Positions 36,321 through 44,800 of a stretch of 64,000 nucleotides of DNA are shown piece by piece. The stretch is from the NCBI RefSeq assembly GCF_000564855.1, contig NZ_AYXG01000020.1, positions 1 to 64,000 on the forward strand. The letters are read 5' to 3'. This DNA is from Actinokineospora spheciospongiae. Lineage in GTDB: Bacteria; Actinomycetota; Actinomycetes; Mycobacteriales; Pseudonocardiaceae. The position numbers were made by a program, and so were the translations under genes. Within the stretch, counting starts at the first letter, position 1; the number at the start of each line of letters is the position of its first letter. Below the pieces are notes generated by a model, which was given only the letters and a program-made list of their open reading frames with translations, was not told the DNA's origin and ran no database searches.

Positions 36321-37063
36321 CGGGCGAACTGATCGTGTTCGACCTGGGGTCCACGCTCGTCGACGGCCCGGAGAAGGGGCCCGCGGGCCGCGTCGTCGCA
36401 GCCCTCGGCCTGCCCCGCGCCGCCAAGGGGCGCCTCCACGAAGCGCTGATGACCAGGCCGTTCGAGAGGCCCGGTGAGGTCGCGGACCTCCTCCGGCGGG
36501 AGTACGGCGCCACCGGCGACCAGGTCGACCGGCAGGTCGCCGACGTCTGGGCGGCGCAGGAGGACGACGCCGTCCCGGTGCCGGGCGCGCTGGAGGCGCT
36601 GGCGGGCCTGGCGGACGGCGGGTACCGGTTCGCGCTGGCCTCCAACATCTGGCACCCCTACCTGGTGTCGGCGCGCAAGCACCTGGGCCACTTCTTCGAC
36701 AGCCACATACCGAGCGGTCACCAGTTCTTCTCGTACCGCGCCGGGTGCGCCAAGCCCTCGCCGCGGCTGCTCGAACAGGTCCTGCGCGCGACCGGGGTCC
36801 CGGCAGGCAGCGCGGTGATGGTCGGGGACTCCCACACCAACGACGTCGCACCCGCGCTGGCCCTGGGGATGCGCGCGGTCTGGGTCCTGCGCGAGCCCCA
36901 CCGGGAGGTGCCCGCGCTGGTGGGCGCCGTGAACGGGACCGCGCCGAGACCGTCCCTGGCGATCGCGTCCATCGCCGGACTCACCGACCAGGCGATCGCC
37001 GCCGCGTTCGCCGCCGCCCCGGACGCCGTCGACCACAACCCGAACCCGGAGAAGTCCTCGTGA
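36317..37063 (+). CDS. HAD-superfamily protein with variant motif I
   Basis: A 248-residue HAD fold. Motif I reads LIVFDLGSTLVDG: Asp9 is kept but the second Asp, which acts as acid/base in phosphatases, is Gly11. Motif II is ALASNIW, the Lys site is GCAKPSPRL and motif IV is VMVGDSHTND, so the rest is normal. A Gly variant could still bind phosphate or act as a slow phosphatase. GTG 36317 overlaps the TS-like stop (GTGA), and the next gene overlaps it the same way. It may remove phosphate from a nucleotide made by the module; that is inference. Confidence 0.8.
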   Translation: MTGELIVFDLGSTLVDGPEKGPAGRVVAALGLPRAAKGRLHEALMTRPFERPGEVADLLRREYGATGDQVDRQVADVWAAQEDDAVPVPGALEALAGLADGGYRFALASNIWHPYLVSARKHLGHFFDSHIPSGHQFFSYRAGCAKPSPRLLEQVLRATGVPAGSAVMVGDSHTNDVAPALALGMRAVWVLREPHREVPALVGAVNGTAPRPSLAIASIAGLTDQAIAAAFAAAPDAVDHNPNPEKSS

Positions 37064-37689
37064 AACCCATCCTGGTCGAACCCTTCGACCGAACGCACCT
37101 GCTCGACCGGGTGCGGCAGACGCGACTGCGCGGGTTCGACCGGCGCCAGGTCTACCGGGACGCCGTCGTCGAACTCGCCCCTCCCACCAGCACCGACGCG
37201 TTCACCCCGGCGCAGAACTACGTCCTGCGCCCCACCGTCGACACGATCCTGGCGCTGCGGGCGAACCTGCTGGACGAGGGGATCGACCTGTTCGCCCTCG
37301 ACGGCGGCGCCCACGTCCGGATGCAGGACAACCCGGACGAGGTCGTACCGGTCATCCCGCCCGTCGTCGAGGAGTCCCGCGAACCCGACGGCCGCACCGT
37401 GCTGGTGGTCAACGACGGGCTCCACCGCCTGTTCGCCGCCCGCTCGGTCGGCCTGCCCATCTCGGTCGTGCTCATCCGCGACGTCCCGCCCGACTGCCCG
37501 TACTACGCCTACGCGTTGCGCGACGGCTGGTCCCAGGTGGCCGAGCTGGACGAACTCCCGGACACGCACCAGAAGAAGGAATACCGGGTGCCCGGTAACT
37601 ACAAAGCCCTCTTCCGCGACTTCAACGAACAGTTCCCCGGGGTGCAGAAGCAGCGCAAGCGGTCGAACCCCGCTCACATCAGCGAGTAG
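37060..37689 (+). CDS. ParB/sulfiredoxin-like protein
   Basis: A 209-residue protein. The core VLVVNDGLHRLFAARSVGLP (DGLHR near residue 119) followed by PYYAYAL and GWSQV matches the ParB/sulfiredoxin-type fold, whose HR motif binds phosphate or nucleotides. The same DG(L/N)HR plus PYYA pattern appears in the C-terminus of the next gene, so the two share a domain. The C-terminal KKEYRVPGNYKALFRDFNEQ is highly charged and distinctive. GTG 37060 overlaps the HAD stop. No function can be given beyond a nucleotide- or phosphate-handling role. Confidence 0.6.
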   Translation: MKPILVEPFDRTHLLDRVRQTRLRGFDRRQVYRDAVVELAPPTSTDAFTPAQNYVLRPTVDTILALRANLLDEGIDLFALDGGAHVRMQDNPDEVVPVIPPVVEESREPDGRTVLVVNDGLHRLFAARSVGLPISVVLIRDVPPDCPYYAYALRDGWSQVAELDELPDTHQKKEYRVPGNYKALFRDFNEQFPGVQKQRKRSNPAHISE

Positions 37690-37708
37690 CCGCGCGCGCA
37701 CGCGCGGC
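37689..37708 (+). promoter_or_regulatory. Hairpin and AGGCGGC repeats inside the module
   Basis: GCCGCGCG (37689-37696) pairs with CGCGCGGC (37701-37708) directly after the ParB-like stop. Repeats of AGGCGGC and an AGGAGG ribosome site then lead to ATG 37736. It may set the expression level of the genes after it. Confidence 0.45.
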
Positions 37709-37735
37709 AGGCGGCAGGCGGCAGGAGGATCGTGG

Positions 37736-40700
37736 ATGTGGCTCGTTGACGACGGGTTCCTCCGGGGCGTCGCCAGTGGCGAGTCGCCCTGGGTGCGCAC
37801 GGTGGAGGTCCCGAGGGACCGGCCGTACTTCGACATCGAGGCCGTGGCCGACGTCCGCCAGGACCGGCCGGGCGAGGGCGGCTTCCTCGAGCGCTTCCGG
37901 CGGCTGCGCCGCCCGTTCAACGAGGGTCGGCCGTGCCACCTGCTGGTGAGCTGCGGCGACCTGGTCCCGGCGCGGTCAGCCCGGCCGGGGCAGGACGAGG
38001 ACTGGGGCGAGGAGTTCGCCCGACTGCGCCCCTCGGTCTCCGAGGTGCTCGCGGTGCCGGGGAACCACGACATCGCCCGCGACCCCGGGGGAGCGCACTT
38101 CCACCGGCGCCTGCTGCCGAGGCTCCTGGCCAACGCCGAGGTCCTGGACGAGCCGCGCGACCTCCCGGTCGCCTCGGTGACGCGCGTCCGCTTCGCGGGG
38201 GAGGAGGCGGCGGAACCGCTCGCCCACGTCGTGGTCATCGGGTTCGACTCCACCACCGCGGAGCACGCGAACCACTTCATCGAGGACCACGGGCAGATCG
38301 GCCGCGAGCAGACCGCGGCCTCCCTCGAACTCGTCCGCACGCTCGCGCGCACGATCGCCGGGAACACCCCGCTCTACGTCATCGGGGTGGCCCACCACCA
38401 CCTCCTGGCCAGCCAGGACCGGGCCTTCCCCGCCCAGGTCGCCCGAGGCGGTCTGGAGAGCCGCGCGGCGACCCTGGAGTGCCGGGAGAACCCGGCGGCC
38501 GGTGGCGTCTCGGCGCTCTGCCGCACCAACCACATGATCGCGACGACGACGGCCGGGGACCTGGTCGACGGCCCGGCCTTCCTGGCCCACTGCCGCGACC
38601 TCAGGATGTCCCTGGTCCTGCACGCACACATGCACAGGCGCGAGGTGGCCACCCTGTCCACCGCGGCGCTGGCCCCCGGCGAACGACCGACCGGGATCAC
38701 CGTCGTGGCCTGCCCGCCCTTCGCGCCGGACCTGCGCTCGTCCGGCATGGCCCGGGTGCGGGTCAACGTGTGGAAGGGCGAGGCGGAGGTCGCGTTCAGC
38801 CACGACGACGAGTTCGACGGCCCGAGCAGGCCCATCCAGGTCGTGCGGCCCCTGGTGTCCGCCTCCCGGGTGACGCCCGCGGAACGCCGCCTGCACGAAA
38901 CCGTGACCGGGCTGCTGGCGGACAGCGCGCGGACCGCGGGCGCGTCGCCGGTCGCCGGGTTGTCGGAGTTCACCGCGCACGTCGCCCGCACCTGGGAGGA
39001 GACGGGCTACGTCGCCCTCTGCAACCCGGACGGCTCGTTCCCCGCGCTGCCCGCCGCCCGCAGGACGACCTACTTCCTGCTCCTGCTGCTCCGCGAGCGC
39101 GTCACGGGCGGCCACGACATCCTCCTCAACAACCACACCCCGCTGCGCCCCTCGCAGATCGGTGACTGGGAATCGCTGCTGCTGCCCGCGTTCAAGAACG
39201 TGCGCGCCCTGCTCGAACACCTCCGCGACGACGTGCTCAGGCAGGTGGTCGACCAGGCCGAGGACCTGGAGAAGGCGGCGCACGTCCGCGCGTTCGAGGA
39301 GGCCGCCGGACGGATACTCGACGAACGCGGCAGCACCGGCGAGGACACCTGGGCGGATCAGCTTCGGGAGGTCGCCACCTTCACGAAGCGGAAGATATCG
39401 CCGACGACCGGTCACGTGACCGAGTACGAGTACCAACTCGTGACGCTGCTGCCGCTGGTCCGGCGACCGGACCGGGAACCGCGGGCCGGGTCGACCGAGG
39501 CGGACCCGGACGCGCGGCGGGAGCAGCGGCACCGCGACTTCGACGCCATCATGGACTGGCTCAACGAGCTGCCCTCGGTGCGCCGCCACGGCGACCGGGC
39601 GCGGGGTGCGCGCATCCCGATCGAGGCGTTGCGGCCCGGCGGTTCCGGTATGCGCTGGGAACCCGCGGGGACCTCCGGCGACCGGCCCCGGGTGCGGGCG
39701 GCGGACACGGTGCACCGGGTGCCGCCGGGCGGCGTCTGGTTCCCGGTGCCGGACGGCGACGACGAGCGGGACGACTCGCTGTGGCGGCAGTGCCCCTCCA
39801 TCGTGGCCCGCAACGCCGACGTGATGACCTGGGTGGAGGACGACCTGATCAGGCGCAGGACCCTGGCGGGCGGGTCGTTCCCGCCGGAACTGGTCGTCGG
39901 GAAGCTGGGGACCGGCGGCAACCGGATTCGGGTCGTGGGGCCGCGGTTCCCGTTCGAGGTGCCGCCGGGCGGGCGCGGACCGGCGGCGGACGTGCCGTCC
40001 ACCTGCACGGTCGACGCGATCGCCAAGGTCAGGTACGTGGACGGGTACGACCTCGAGGGGCAGCACCCCTACGCGGGACTGGAGACCAAGCGGGTGTTCC
40101 TGGTCCGGCAGGAGGTCCCCGCGTGGCGCGGCACCAGGCAGGTCCTCCTCGTCTTCGACGCCGACGCGTTCGACCGCGGTGTCGTGCCGCGGCTGCGCGC
40201 CGACGCGGCGCTCGGCGTCCTCCGGCCGGTCCAGCGGTACGTGCTCAGGGCGGGGCTCGAACGCGCGAACGAGCTGTACGAGCAGGTCCTCGGCGGGCTG
40301 GACGACGAGTGGGGGTTCGTCCGCGTCCGCAAGGGCGACGCCCCGAAGCCGGTCACCGTGACCCCGCCCGTCATCGAGAACCTGCACCCGGACGACTGGG
40401 AGGACGAGCGGGGGAGCGGGGAGTTCATCGTCTGCGACGGCAACCACCGCGTGGTCGAGCTGGCGTGGAACCAGCGGATCGTGCTCCCGGCCATCGCCGT
40501 GGTCGGTGAGCCCGGGCAGCCCTACTACGCCCGCCCGTTCTCCCGGTACGAGTGGAGCCACACCGCCGAGAACGTGCGGGACCGGTCACCCGACCAGGCG
40601 TCGAAGTACGCGGTACGGAAAGTGGACTTGGAAACGCTCACCCCCTCCGCGCGGGAACGCCTTTCCCATTACCCGGCTTCGGAGCATTACCGCCGCTACT

Positions 40701-40759
40701 ACCGCGACCTGACAGCGGGATTCGGGTACCTGGGCGGCCAAGGCGGCCGATACGTATAG
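37736..40759 (+). CDS. Metallophosphoesterase with C-terminal ParB-like domain
   Basis: A 1007-residue protein. An N-terminal calcineurin-like phosphoesterase shows the metal motifs SCGDLVP (74-75), AVPGNHDIA (109-112), IGVAHHHLLA and LVLHAHMHR. A long middle region (400-800) of mixed helices has no clear family. The C-terminal ~150 residues carry the ParB-like motif FIVCDGNHRVVELAWN (about 895-910) and QPYYARP, as in the preceding gene. A nucleotide/nucleic-acid phosphatase plus a nucleotide-binding domain is the plausible reading; the substrate is unknown. No membrane segment is seen. ThyA follows after 48 bases. Confidence 0.7.
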   Translation: MWLVDDGFLRGVASGESPWVRTVEVPRDRPYFDIEAVADVRQDRPGEGGFLERFRRLRRPFNEGRPCHLLVSCGDLVPARSARPGQDEDWGEEFARLRPSVSEVLAVPGNHDIARDPGGAHFHRRLLPRLLANAEVLDEPRDLPVASVTRVRFAGEEAAEPLAHVVVIGFDSTTAEHANHFIEDHGQIGREQTAASLELVRTLARTIAGNTPLYVIGVAHHHLLASQDRAFPAQVARGGLESRAATLECRENPAAGGVSALCRTNHMIATTTAGDLVDGPAFLAHCRDLRMSLVLHAHMHRREVATLSTAALAPGERPTGITVVACPPFAPDLRSSGMARVRVNVWKGEAEVAFSHDDEFDGPSRPIQVVRPLVSASRVTPAERRLHETVTGLLADSARTAGASPVAGLSEFTAHVARTWEETGYVALCNPDGSFPALPAARRTTYFLLLLLRERVTGGHDILLNNHTPLRPSQIGDWESLLLPAFKNVRALLEHLRDDVLRQVVDQAEDLEKAAHVRAFEEAAGRILDERGSTGEDTWADQLREVATFTKRKISPTTGHVTEYEYQLVTLLPLVRRPDREPRAGSTEADPDARREQRHRDFDAIMDWLNELPSVRRHGDRARGARIPIEALRPGGSGMRWEPAGTSGDRPRVRAADTVHRVPPGGVWFPVPDGDDERDDSLWRQCPSIVARNADVMTWVEDDLIRRRTLAGGSFPPELVVGKLGTGGNRIRVVGPRFPFEVPPGGRGPAADVPSTCTVDAIAKVRYVDGYDLEGQHPYAGLETKRVFLVRQEVPAWRGTRQVLLVFDADAFDRGVVPRLRADAALGVLRPVQRYVLRAGLERANELYEQVLGGLDDEWGFVRVRKGDAPKPVTVTPPVIENLHPDDWEDERGSGEFIVCDGNHRVVELAWNQRIVLPAIAVVGEPGQPYYARPFSRYEWSHTAENVRDRSPDQASKYAVRKVDLETLTPSARERLSHYPASEHYRRYYRDLTAGFGYLGGQGGRYV

Positions 40760-40807
40760 GGCGCCCGAGCGCGGGGTAGGATGCCGCTCGTTGACATGGA
40801 GGTAAAC

Positions 40808-41701
40808 ATGGAGTACACGCCGTTCGAGCGACGTGACCCAGACGAGCAGTACCGGACGGTCCTGGCCAGGATCGTGGACGAGGGCGAAAAGGTCCCCACG
40901 AAACAGGGACCCCCGGCGTTGACCCTCATGCAGCAGGTGATGCGCTTCGAGTTGGGCAACGGTTTCCCAATGATCACCGAGCGGAGCGTGCGCTCTTTCT
41001 GGCGCAAGCCGATCGGTGAACTCTGCGCCTTCATCAACGGCGCGACCACCCTCGACGAATTCGAGGAATTCGGCTGCGACTGGTGGGGGGATTGGGCGAC
41101 CCCGGCGAAGACGTCCTCCCGGGGCCTCCCGCCCGGCAGCATCGGCCCGGGTTCCTACGGCGGCGCCTTCCACGACTTCCCCACCCTGGAATCCGGGCCC
41201 TTCGACCAGTTCGCCCACCTGGTGGAGCAGATCCGGGAACTGCCGGACGTCAGGACGCACTTCGTCAGCCCGTGGATTCCGCAGTACCAGGTCCGCGGCG
41301 CGGGCAAGCGACCGCGCACCACGATCGCGCCCTGCCACGGCTGGGTGCACGTGCGCGTGCTCAACGGCCGCCTGCACCTGCACATGTTCCAGCGCTCCGG
41401 TGACGTCCCGGTCGGGGTCCCCTCGAACATGATCCAGTACGCCGCGCTGACCCTCATGCTCGAACACCTGACCGGCGTGCCGGCGGGCGTCTACTACCAC
41501 ACCATCTCCGACGCGCACGTCTACGACGACCAGCTCGACCAGGTGAAAACGATCATCGGGCGCGAATCGCGGAGGCTGCCCACCGTGCTGCTCAACGACG
41601 CGGGGCGCGCCGTCACCGACATCCACGACTTCCGGGCCGAGCACTTCGACCTCGCCGACTACGAGCCGCACGGCGGCCTGCGCATCCCGGTGTCGCCGTG
41701 A
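40808..41701 (+). CDS. thyA: Thymidylate synthase (ThyA family)
   Basis: A 297-residue protein with the full ThyA catalytic set: Cys176 in IAPCHGWVHV, Arg196-Ser197-Asp199 in MFQRSGDVPVG, Asn207 in VPSNMIQY, and His237/Tyr239 in SDAHVYDDQ. The Asn (not Asp) at 207 favours dUMP and argues against a dCMP hydroxymethylase. The N-terminal half is divergent from housekeeping ThyA (WWGDWATPA near 92). ATG 40808 has a perfect GGAGGT ribosome site at 4 bases. The DHFR gene overlaps its stop (GTGA), the classic ThyA-FolA pairing that recycles dihydrofolate. It may be a second, module-specific copy. Confidence 0.9.
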   Translation: MEYTPFERRDPDEQYRTVLARIVDEGEKVPTKQGPPALTLMQQVMRFELGNGFPMITERSVRSFWRKPIGELCAFINGATTLDEFEEFGCDWWGDWATPAKTSSRGLPPGSIGPGSYGGAFHDFPTLESGPFDQFAHLVEQIRELPDVRTHFVSPWIPQYQVRGAGKRPRTTIAPCHGWVHVRVLNGRLHLHMFQRSGDVPVGVPSNMIQYAALTLMLEHLTGVPAGVYYHTISDAHVYDDQLDQVKTIIGRESRRLPTVLLNDAGRAVTDIHDFRAEHFDLADYEPHGGLRIPVSP

Positions 41702-42204
41702 GGACGTCCCTGATCGTGGCGGCGGACGAGAACGACGTGATCGGGCGGGACAACGCCCTGCCGTGGCACCTCCCGGTGGACCTCGCCAGGTTCAAGCGGC
41801 TGACGATGGGGCACGCGCTGGTGGCGGGCCGCCACACGCACGAGAGCATCCTCGACCGGCTCGGGAAGCCGCTGCCCGGCCGCTTCACCGCCGTGGTCAC
41901 GGGCAAACCCGACTACGCGGCGGGCGCGGGCGCCGCGAGCCAACCCAGTTGCCGATCGGCCCTCGGGCTCGCCCGGAGCGTGGAGGCGTTCGCGCAGCGC
42001 GACGAGGTCTTCGTCATCGGTGGGGCCCAGGTGTACGGGCAACTGCTCGACGACGTCGACCGGGTCTACCTGACGCGCGTGCACCAGCACCTGGACGACG
42101 GCGACGTCGCCATGCCCGCCGGGTGGCTGGGGGCGTTCGAGCTGACCGGTGGTGAGGAAAGCGGGGATTCCCGCTGCTCCTTCCTGACCTACGACCGGAG
42201 GTAG
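41698..42204 (+). CDS. folA: Dihydrofolate reductase
   Basis: A 168-residue DHFR. The active-site acid Asp28 is in LPWHLPVDLARFK and the family's GxxxxVxGxxTxxSI-type segment reads MGHALVAGRHTHESI. The NADPH-binding VFVIGGAQVYGQLL is in place. It would regenerate tetrahydrofolate after ThyA, whose gene it overlaps by 4 bases. A HIT gene starts 2 bases later with a GGAGGT ribosome site. Divergence from housekeeping DHFRs in the 70-110 region (GRFTAVVTGKPDYAAG) suggests a specialised copy. Confidence 0.9.
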   Translation: MRTSLIVAADENDVIGRDNALPWHLPVDLARFKRLTMGHALVAGRHTHESILDRLGKPLPGRFTAVVTGKPDYAAGAGAASQPSCRSALGLARSVEAFAQRDEVFVIGGAQVYGQLLDDVDRVYLTRVHQHLDDGDVAMPAGWLGAFELTGGEESGDSRCSFLTYDRR

Positions 42205-42206
42205 GC

Positions 42207-42653
42207 GTGGAGCTGTACTACCTGGGCAACTCCCGCCTGGAGGAGCAGCGCGCGGAGATGATCAGGCTGGAAGAGGCGGGCGTGTGCCTCTTCTGCCCCG
42301 GACACCGCCCCCAGGACCAGGTACCGCTCCTGCGCACCGACCACTGGTCGGTCATGCCCAACCGGTACCCGTACCAGGGCACCCGCGTGCACCTGATGCT
42401 CGTCCCGGACGAGCATGTCACGGACATGGCCGACCTGTCCGGGGAAGCCCAGGCGGACTTCTGGCCCACCCTGCGCTGGACGCGCGACCGCCACGGGCTC
42501 ACCCACTACGGCATCGGCGTCCGCAACGGCGAATCCCGCTTCACCGGTGGGACGATCAAGCACCTCCACGTGCACGTCCTCACCGGGGACGTCGACGACC
42601 CGGAACACACCCCGGTGCGGATGAAGTTCAGCTCGCGCCCCCGGGAGGACTGA
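42207..42653 (+). CDS. HIT-family nucleotide hydrolase/transferase
   Basis: A 148-residue HIT-domain protein. The catalytic HLHVH (H119, H121, H123) is in GTIKHLHVHVLTG. A CLFCPGH segment (C27, C30, H33) may bind zinc, as in GalT-like and some HIT proteins. Such enzymes hydrolyse or transfer NMP from dinucleotides or NDP-linked compounds, which fits the nucleotide context. The GTG at 42207 has GGAGGT in front. The gene's 3' end overlaps the convergent deaminase gene by 26 bases. Confidence 0.85.
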   Translation: MELYYLGNSRLEEQRAEMIRLEEAGVCLFCPGHRPQDQVPLLRTDHWSVMPNRYPYQGTRVHLMLVPDEHVTDMADLSGEAQADFWPTLRWTRDRHGLTHYGIGVRNGESRFTGGTIKHLHVHVLTGDVDDPEHTPVRMKFSSRPRED

Positions 42654-43494
42654 GCGCGGCGGTGTCCACCCAGACCAGCTCCACGCCCGCGGCGCGCAGG
42701 ATCGAATCGCCGTCGAGCATCGAGTACGGGCCCGCGAAGTAGCAGCGGCGGAACCCGACCTCCGCGATCATCCTGGCGCACCCCGGGCACGGGAAGGTCG
42801 AGACGTAGAGGTCCGCGCCCGCGAGCTGTTCGCCCGACCCGGCCGCCCGGGCGACGAGCAGGGCCTCGGCGTGGATCGCCGTGGACAGATCGATGCGGAC
42901 ACCGCGGCTGAAGTCGTTGCGCGGGTCACCGTCGATGTAGGGCGTGTACTCGCTGGGGCGGTGCTGGTTGTGCTCGACACCGACGACCCTCCCGTCGCGC
43001 ACGGCGACCGCGCCGACCTGCCGCCACCAGTCGGAGCTCAGCGCCGCGGCCCCCGCCGCCCGCGCCATCACGGCGAGGTCCCCGGCGTCCGCCGTCACCA
43101 CCCCGTCGTAGTCCGGGGGGCGCTGGGCCAGGCTCCAGCTCCGGTCCCACCGCAGGAAGGTGCGCTCGTAGATGAGCTCGCGCCCCGAGTCCAGCCCGTG
43201 CCGGGCGACCAGGTCGCGGATGATCTCCTCGTCCGGGACCACCAGCAGGTCGGCGACGACGGCGTCGGCCAACCCGTCCCGCTCGACGACGGACACCGGG
43301 GGCCGGTCGCCCGACCCCCGCAGGTACCCCGCCGCGACCTCCGGGGCCAGTGCCCGGATCTCCTTCTTCAAGGCCGGGTAGTCCTCGGCGAAGCTGGTGC
43401 CCAGGAGCAGGACCTCGTCGGCGTCGGCGTGCCGGGAGAAGAACGCCTCGTACCCGGCGTGCAGGACCGGCAGGTACAGCAGGAGCTGCTTCAT
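42628..43494 (-). CDS. Cytidine/dCMP-deaminase-like protein with extra N-terminal domain
   Basis: A 288-residue protein. The C-terminal half is a zinc deaminase: IHAEALLVAR (His208, Glu210) and FPCPGCARMIAEVGF (Cys236, Cys239), with the typical STAIHAEA/STFPCPGC spacing of dCMP deaminases. The N-terminal ~130 residues (LLLGTSFAEDYPALKKEIRA) form a separate Rossmann-like domain that I cannot assign. It overlaps the nucleotidyltransferase gene by ATGA, so the pair is co-translated. A pyrimidine deoxynucleotide is the likely substrate, given ThyA and DHFR nearby. Confidence 0.75.
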   Translation of the reverse strand: MKQLLLYLPVLHAGYEAFFSRHADADEVLLLGTSFAEDYPALKKEIRALAPEVAAGYLRGSGDRPPVSVVERDGLADAVVADLLVVPDEEIIRDLVARHGLDSGRELIYERTFLRWDRSWSLAQRPPDYDGVVTADAGDLAVMARAAGAAALSSDWWRQVGAVAVRDGRVVGVEHNQHRPSEYTPYIDGDPRNDFSRGVRIDLSTAIHAEALLVARAAGSGEQLAGADLYVSTFPCPGCARMIAEVGFRRCYFAGPYSMLDGDSILRAAGVELVWVDTAALSPPGGAS

Positions 43495-44090
43495 CAGGTC
43501 TTCCGGAACTCGTCGATCACGTCGTGGATCAGGTCGGGCAGCCGCTCGGCGAGGTGCTCGGACATGCGTTCGGCGAGGCCGAGCTGCAACAGCCGCAACC
43601 GCGCCGAGGTGCTCACCGTGGCCATCCGGTCCAGCACCTCGACGTGCCCGCAGTACTTCTCCTCCAGCTCGGCGATCTCCTCGGCCGAGTACGTCTCCGC
43701 GGTGGCGACCAGGACATCGGGCCGCACGGCGGAGATGAGCGACCACCGGGGCTCGTCGACGTGCTTGAGCGTCACCAGACCGACCCCGCGCTGGTGGGTG
43801 AGCATCCGCAGCCGCTCCGCCTCCGGCACCGCGGGCCGCCACGGCCCCTTGCGCTTGCGCACCTTCTCGTCGCTGTCCACGCCGACGATGAGGAAGTCCC
43901 CGAACCGCCGGGCGGCCTCCAGGTACATCGAATGGCCCTCGTGCAGGATGTCGAAGGTGCCGCTGGTGAGCACCACCTTCATCCCCAGGACGCGCAGCGC
44001 CTCCGCGATCTGGCTGATGGTCGCGTAATCCGACACGTAGCGGACGTCGAAGTTGGACGCGTCGGCAAACAATCCGCTGTTCGGAGCCAT
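43494..44090 (-). CDS. RfaE2/TagD-type nucleotidyltransferase
   Basis: A 198-residue adenylyl/cytidylyltransferase-like protein. The HxGH motif is in TSGTFDILHEGHSMYLEAA (residues 42-60) and the phosphate loop is near TVSTSARL. Family members join a nucleotide to a phosphorylated sugar, lipid head-group or cofactor precursor. ATG 44090 follows GGAAGAAG. It is the first gene of a two-gene minus-strand unit with the deaminase. The acceptor is unknown; a modified pyrimidine or an alcohol phosphate is possible. Confidence 0.8.
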   Translation of the reverse strand: MAPNSGLFADASNFDVRYVSDYATISQIAEALRVLGMKVVLTSGTFDILHEGHSMYLEAARRFGDFLIVGVDSDEKVRKRKGPWRPAVPEAERLRMLTHQRGVGLVTLKHVDEPRWSLISAVRPDVLVATAETYSAEEIAELEEKYCGHVEVLDRMATVSTSARLRLLQLGLAERMSEHLAERLPDLIHDVIDEFRKT

Positions 44091-44800
44091 CAGTCTTCTT
44101 CCGCGCAGGTGAGCTGTCGATTCCGGGAAAGCACCGCGGCAGGCGGGCGGACGACGGCCCGGTGCCCGGATTCCACCCGCACAGCGCCTCCCGCCGATCG
44201 CCTCGTCGCCCATCCGGCAATATGCCGTGCGTCACTCCACCGGAGCACGGACTTCGCCGATGCTAGCCGCGCCCGGAAGTGTCGTGGCGGGCAGGTCGCT
44301 GCGAAACGCCGACCACGATCAACACCCGCGCCACCCCGAAACCGCCGCGCCGCCGCCCGCCGGTCCTGGCTGGCCGGGCTGACCTGGACCTGCCGGGCCG
44401 ACGAGATCACCGAGGTGGCCCGTGCACCGCCGGGGTGGAGCGGAAAGCGGGACGCCACGCCATCGGAAGATGGGGTGAGCGTGGCTGCGGGACGCGCTGG
44501 AGCGGGCAAGCACGGCGACAGGACACACCGCGTGCCAGGCATCTGTCGGTTTCCACCGATCAGGTGGGCATCGGGTTCGGAAGGACCAGTGGTCTCGTCG
44601 ACCGCGCACGCGTGGTGTGCGACCACCTTCCTGCCTCTGCCGGAATGCTGGTGAGGTGTTCCGTCGGCGGTTCAACAGGTTTCAACAGGAACTTCTCCGC
44701 GTCTCTTGTTCGATTTGCTCGTGCCGGTGTTGACTCGGTGGGGAACTTCGATCGACACGACGGTTGATTCCCGGCCATCGATGCGGAGGAGGGTATTGCG
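44091..44800. other. 710-bp intergenic region between nucleotide module and small-molecule genes
   Basis: No convincing gene. A minus-strand ORF at 44090-44626 has weak third-position bias and no family resemblance, so I leave it out. The region is less GC-rich than its flanks and has a direct duplication TTCAACAGG-TTTCAACAGG near 44670. It probably holds the divergent promoters of the genes at 44090 and 44801; none is sharp enough to name. Confidence 0.6.

Noticed and set aside
40791-40796. TTGACA as a -35 box before ThyA
   Set aside because: No -10 fits downstream before the ribosome site at 40798; the gene is probably read from upstream.
44090-44626. A 178-codon minus-strand ORF overlapping the nucleotidyltransferase start as TGATG
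   Set aside because: Third-position GC is lower than in real genes here, no family resemblance, no ribosome site.
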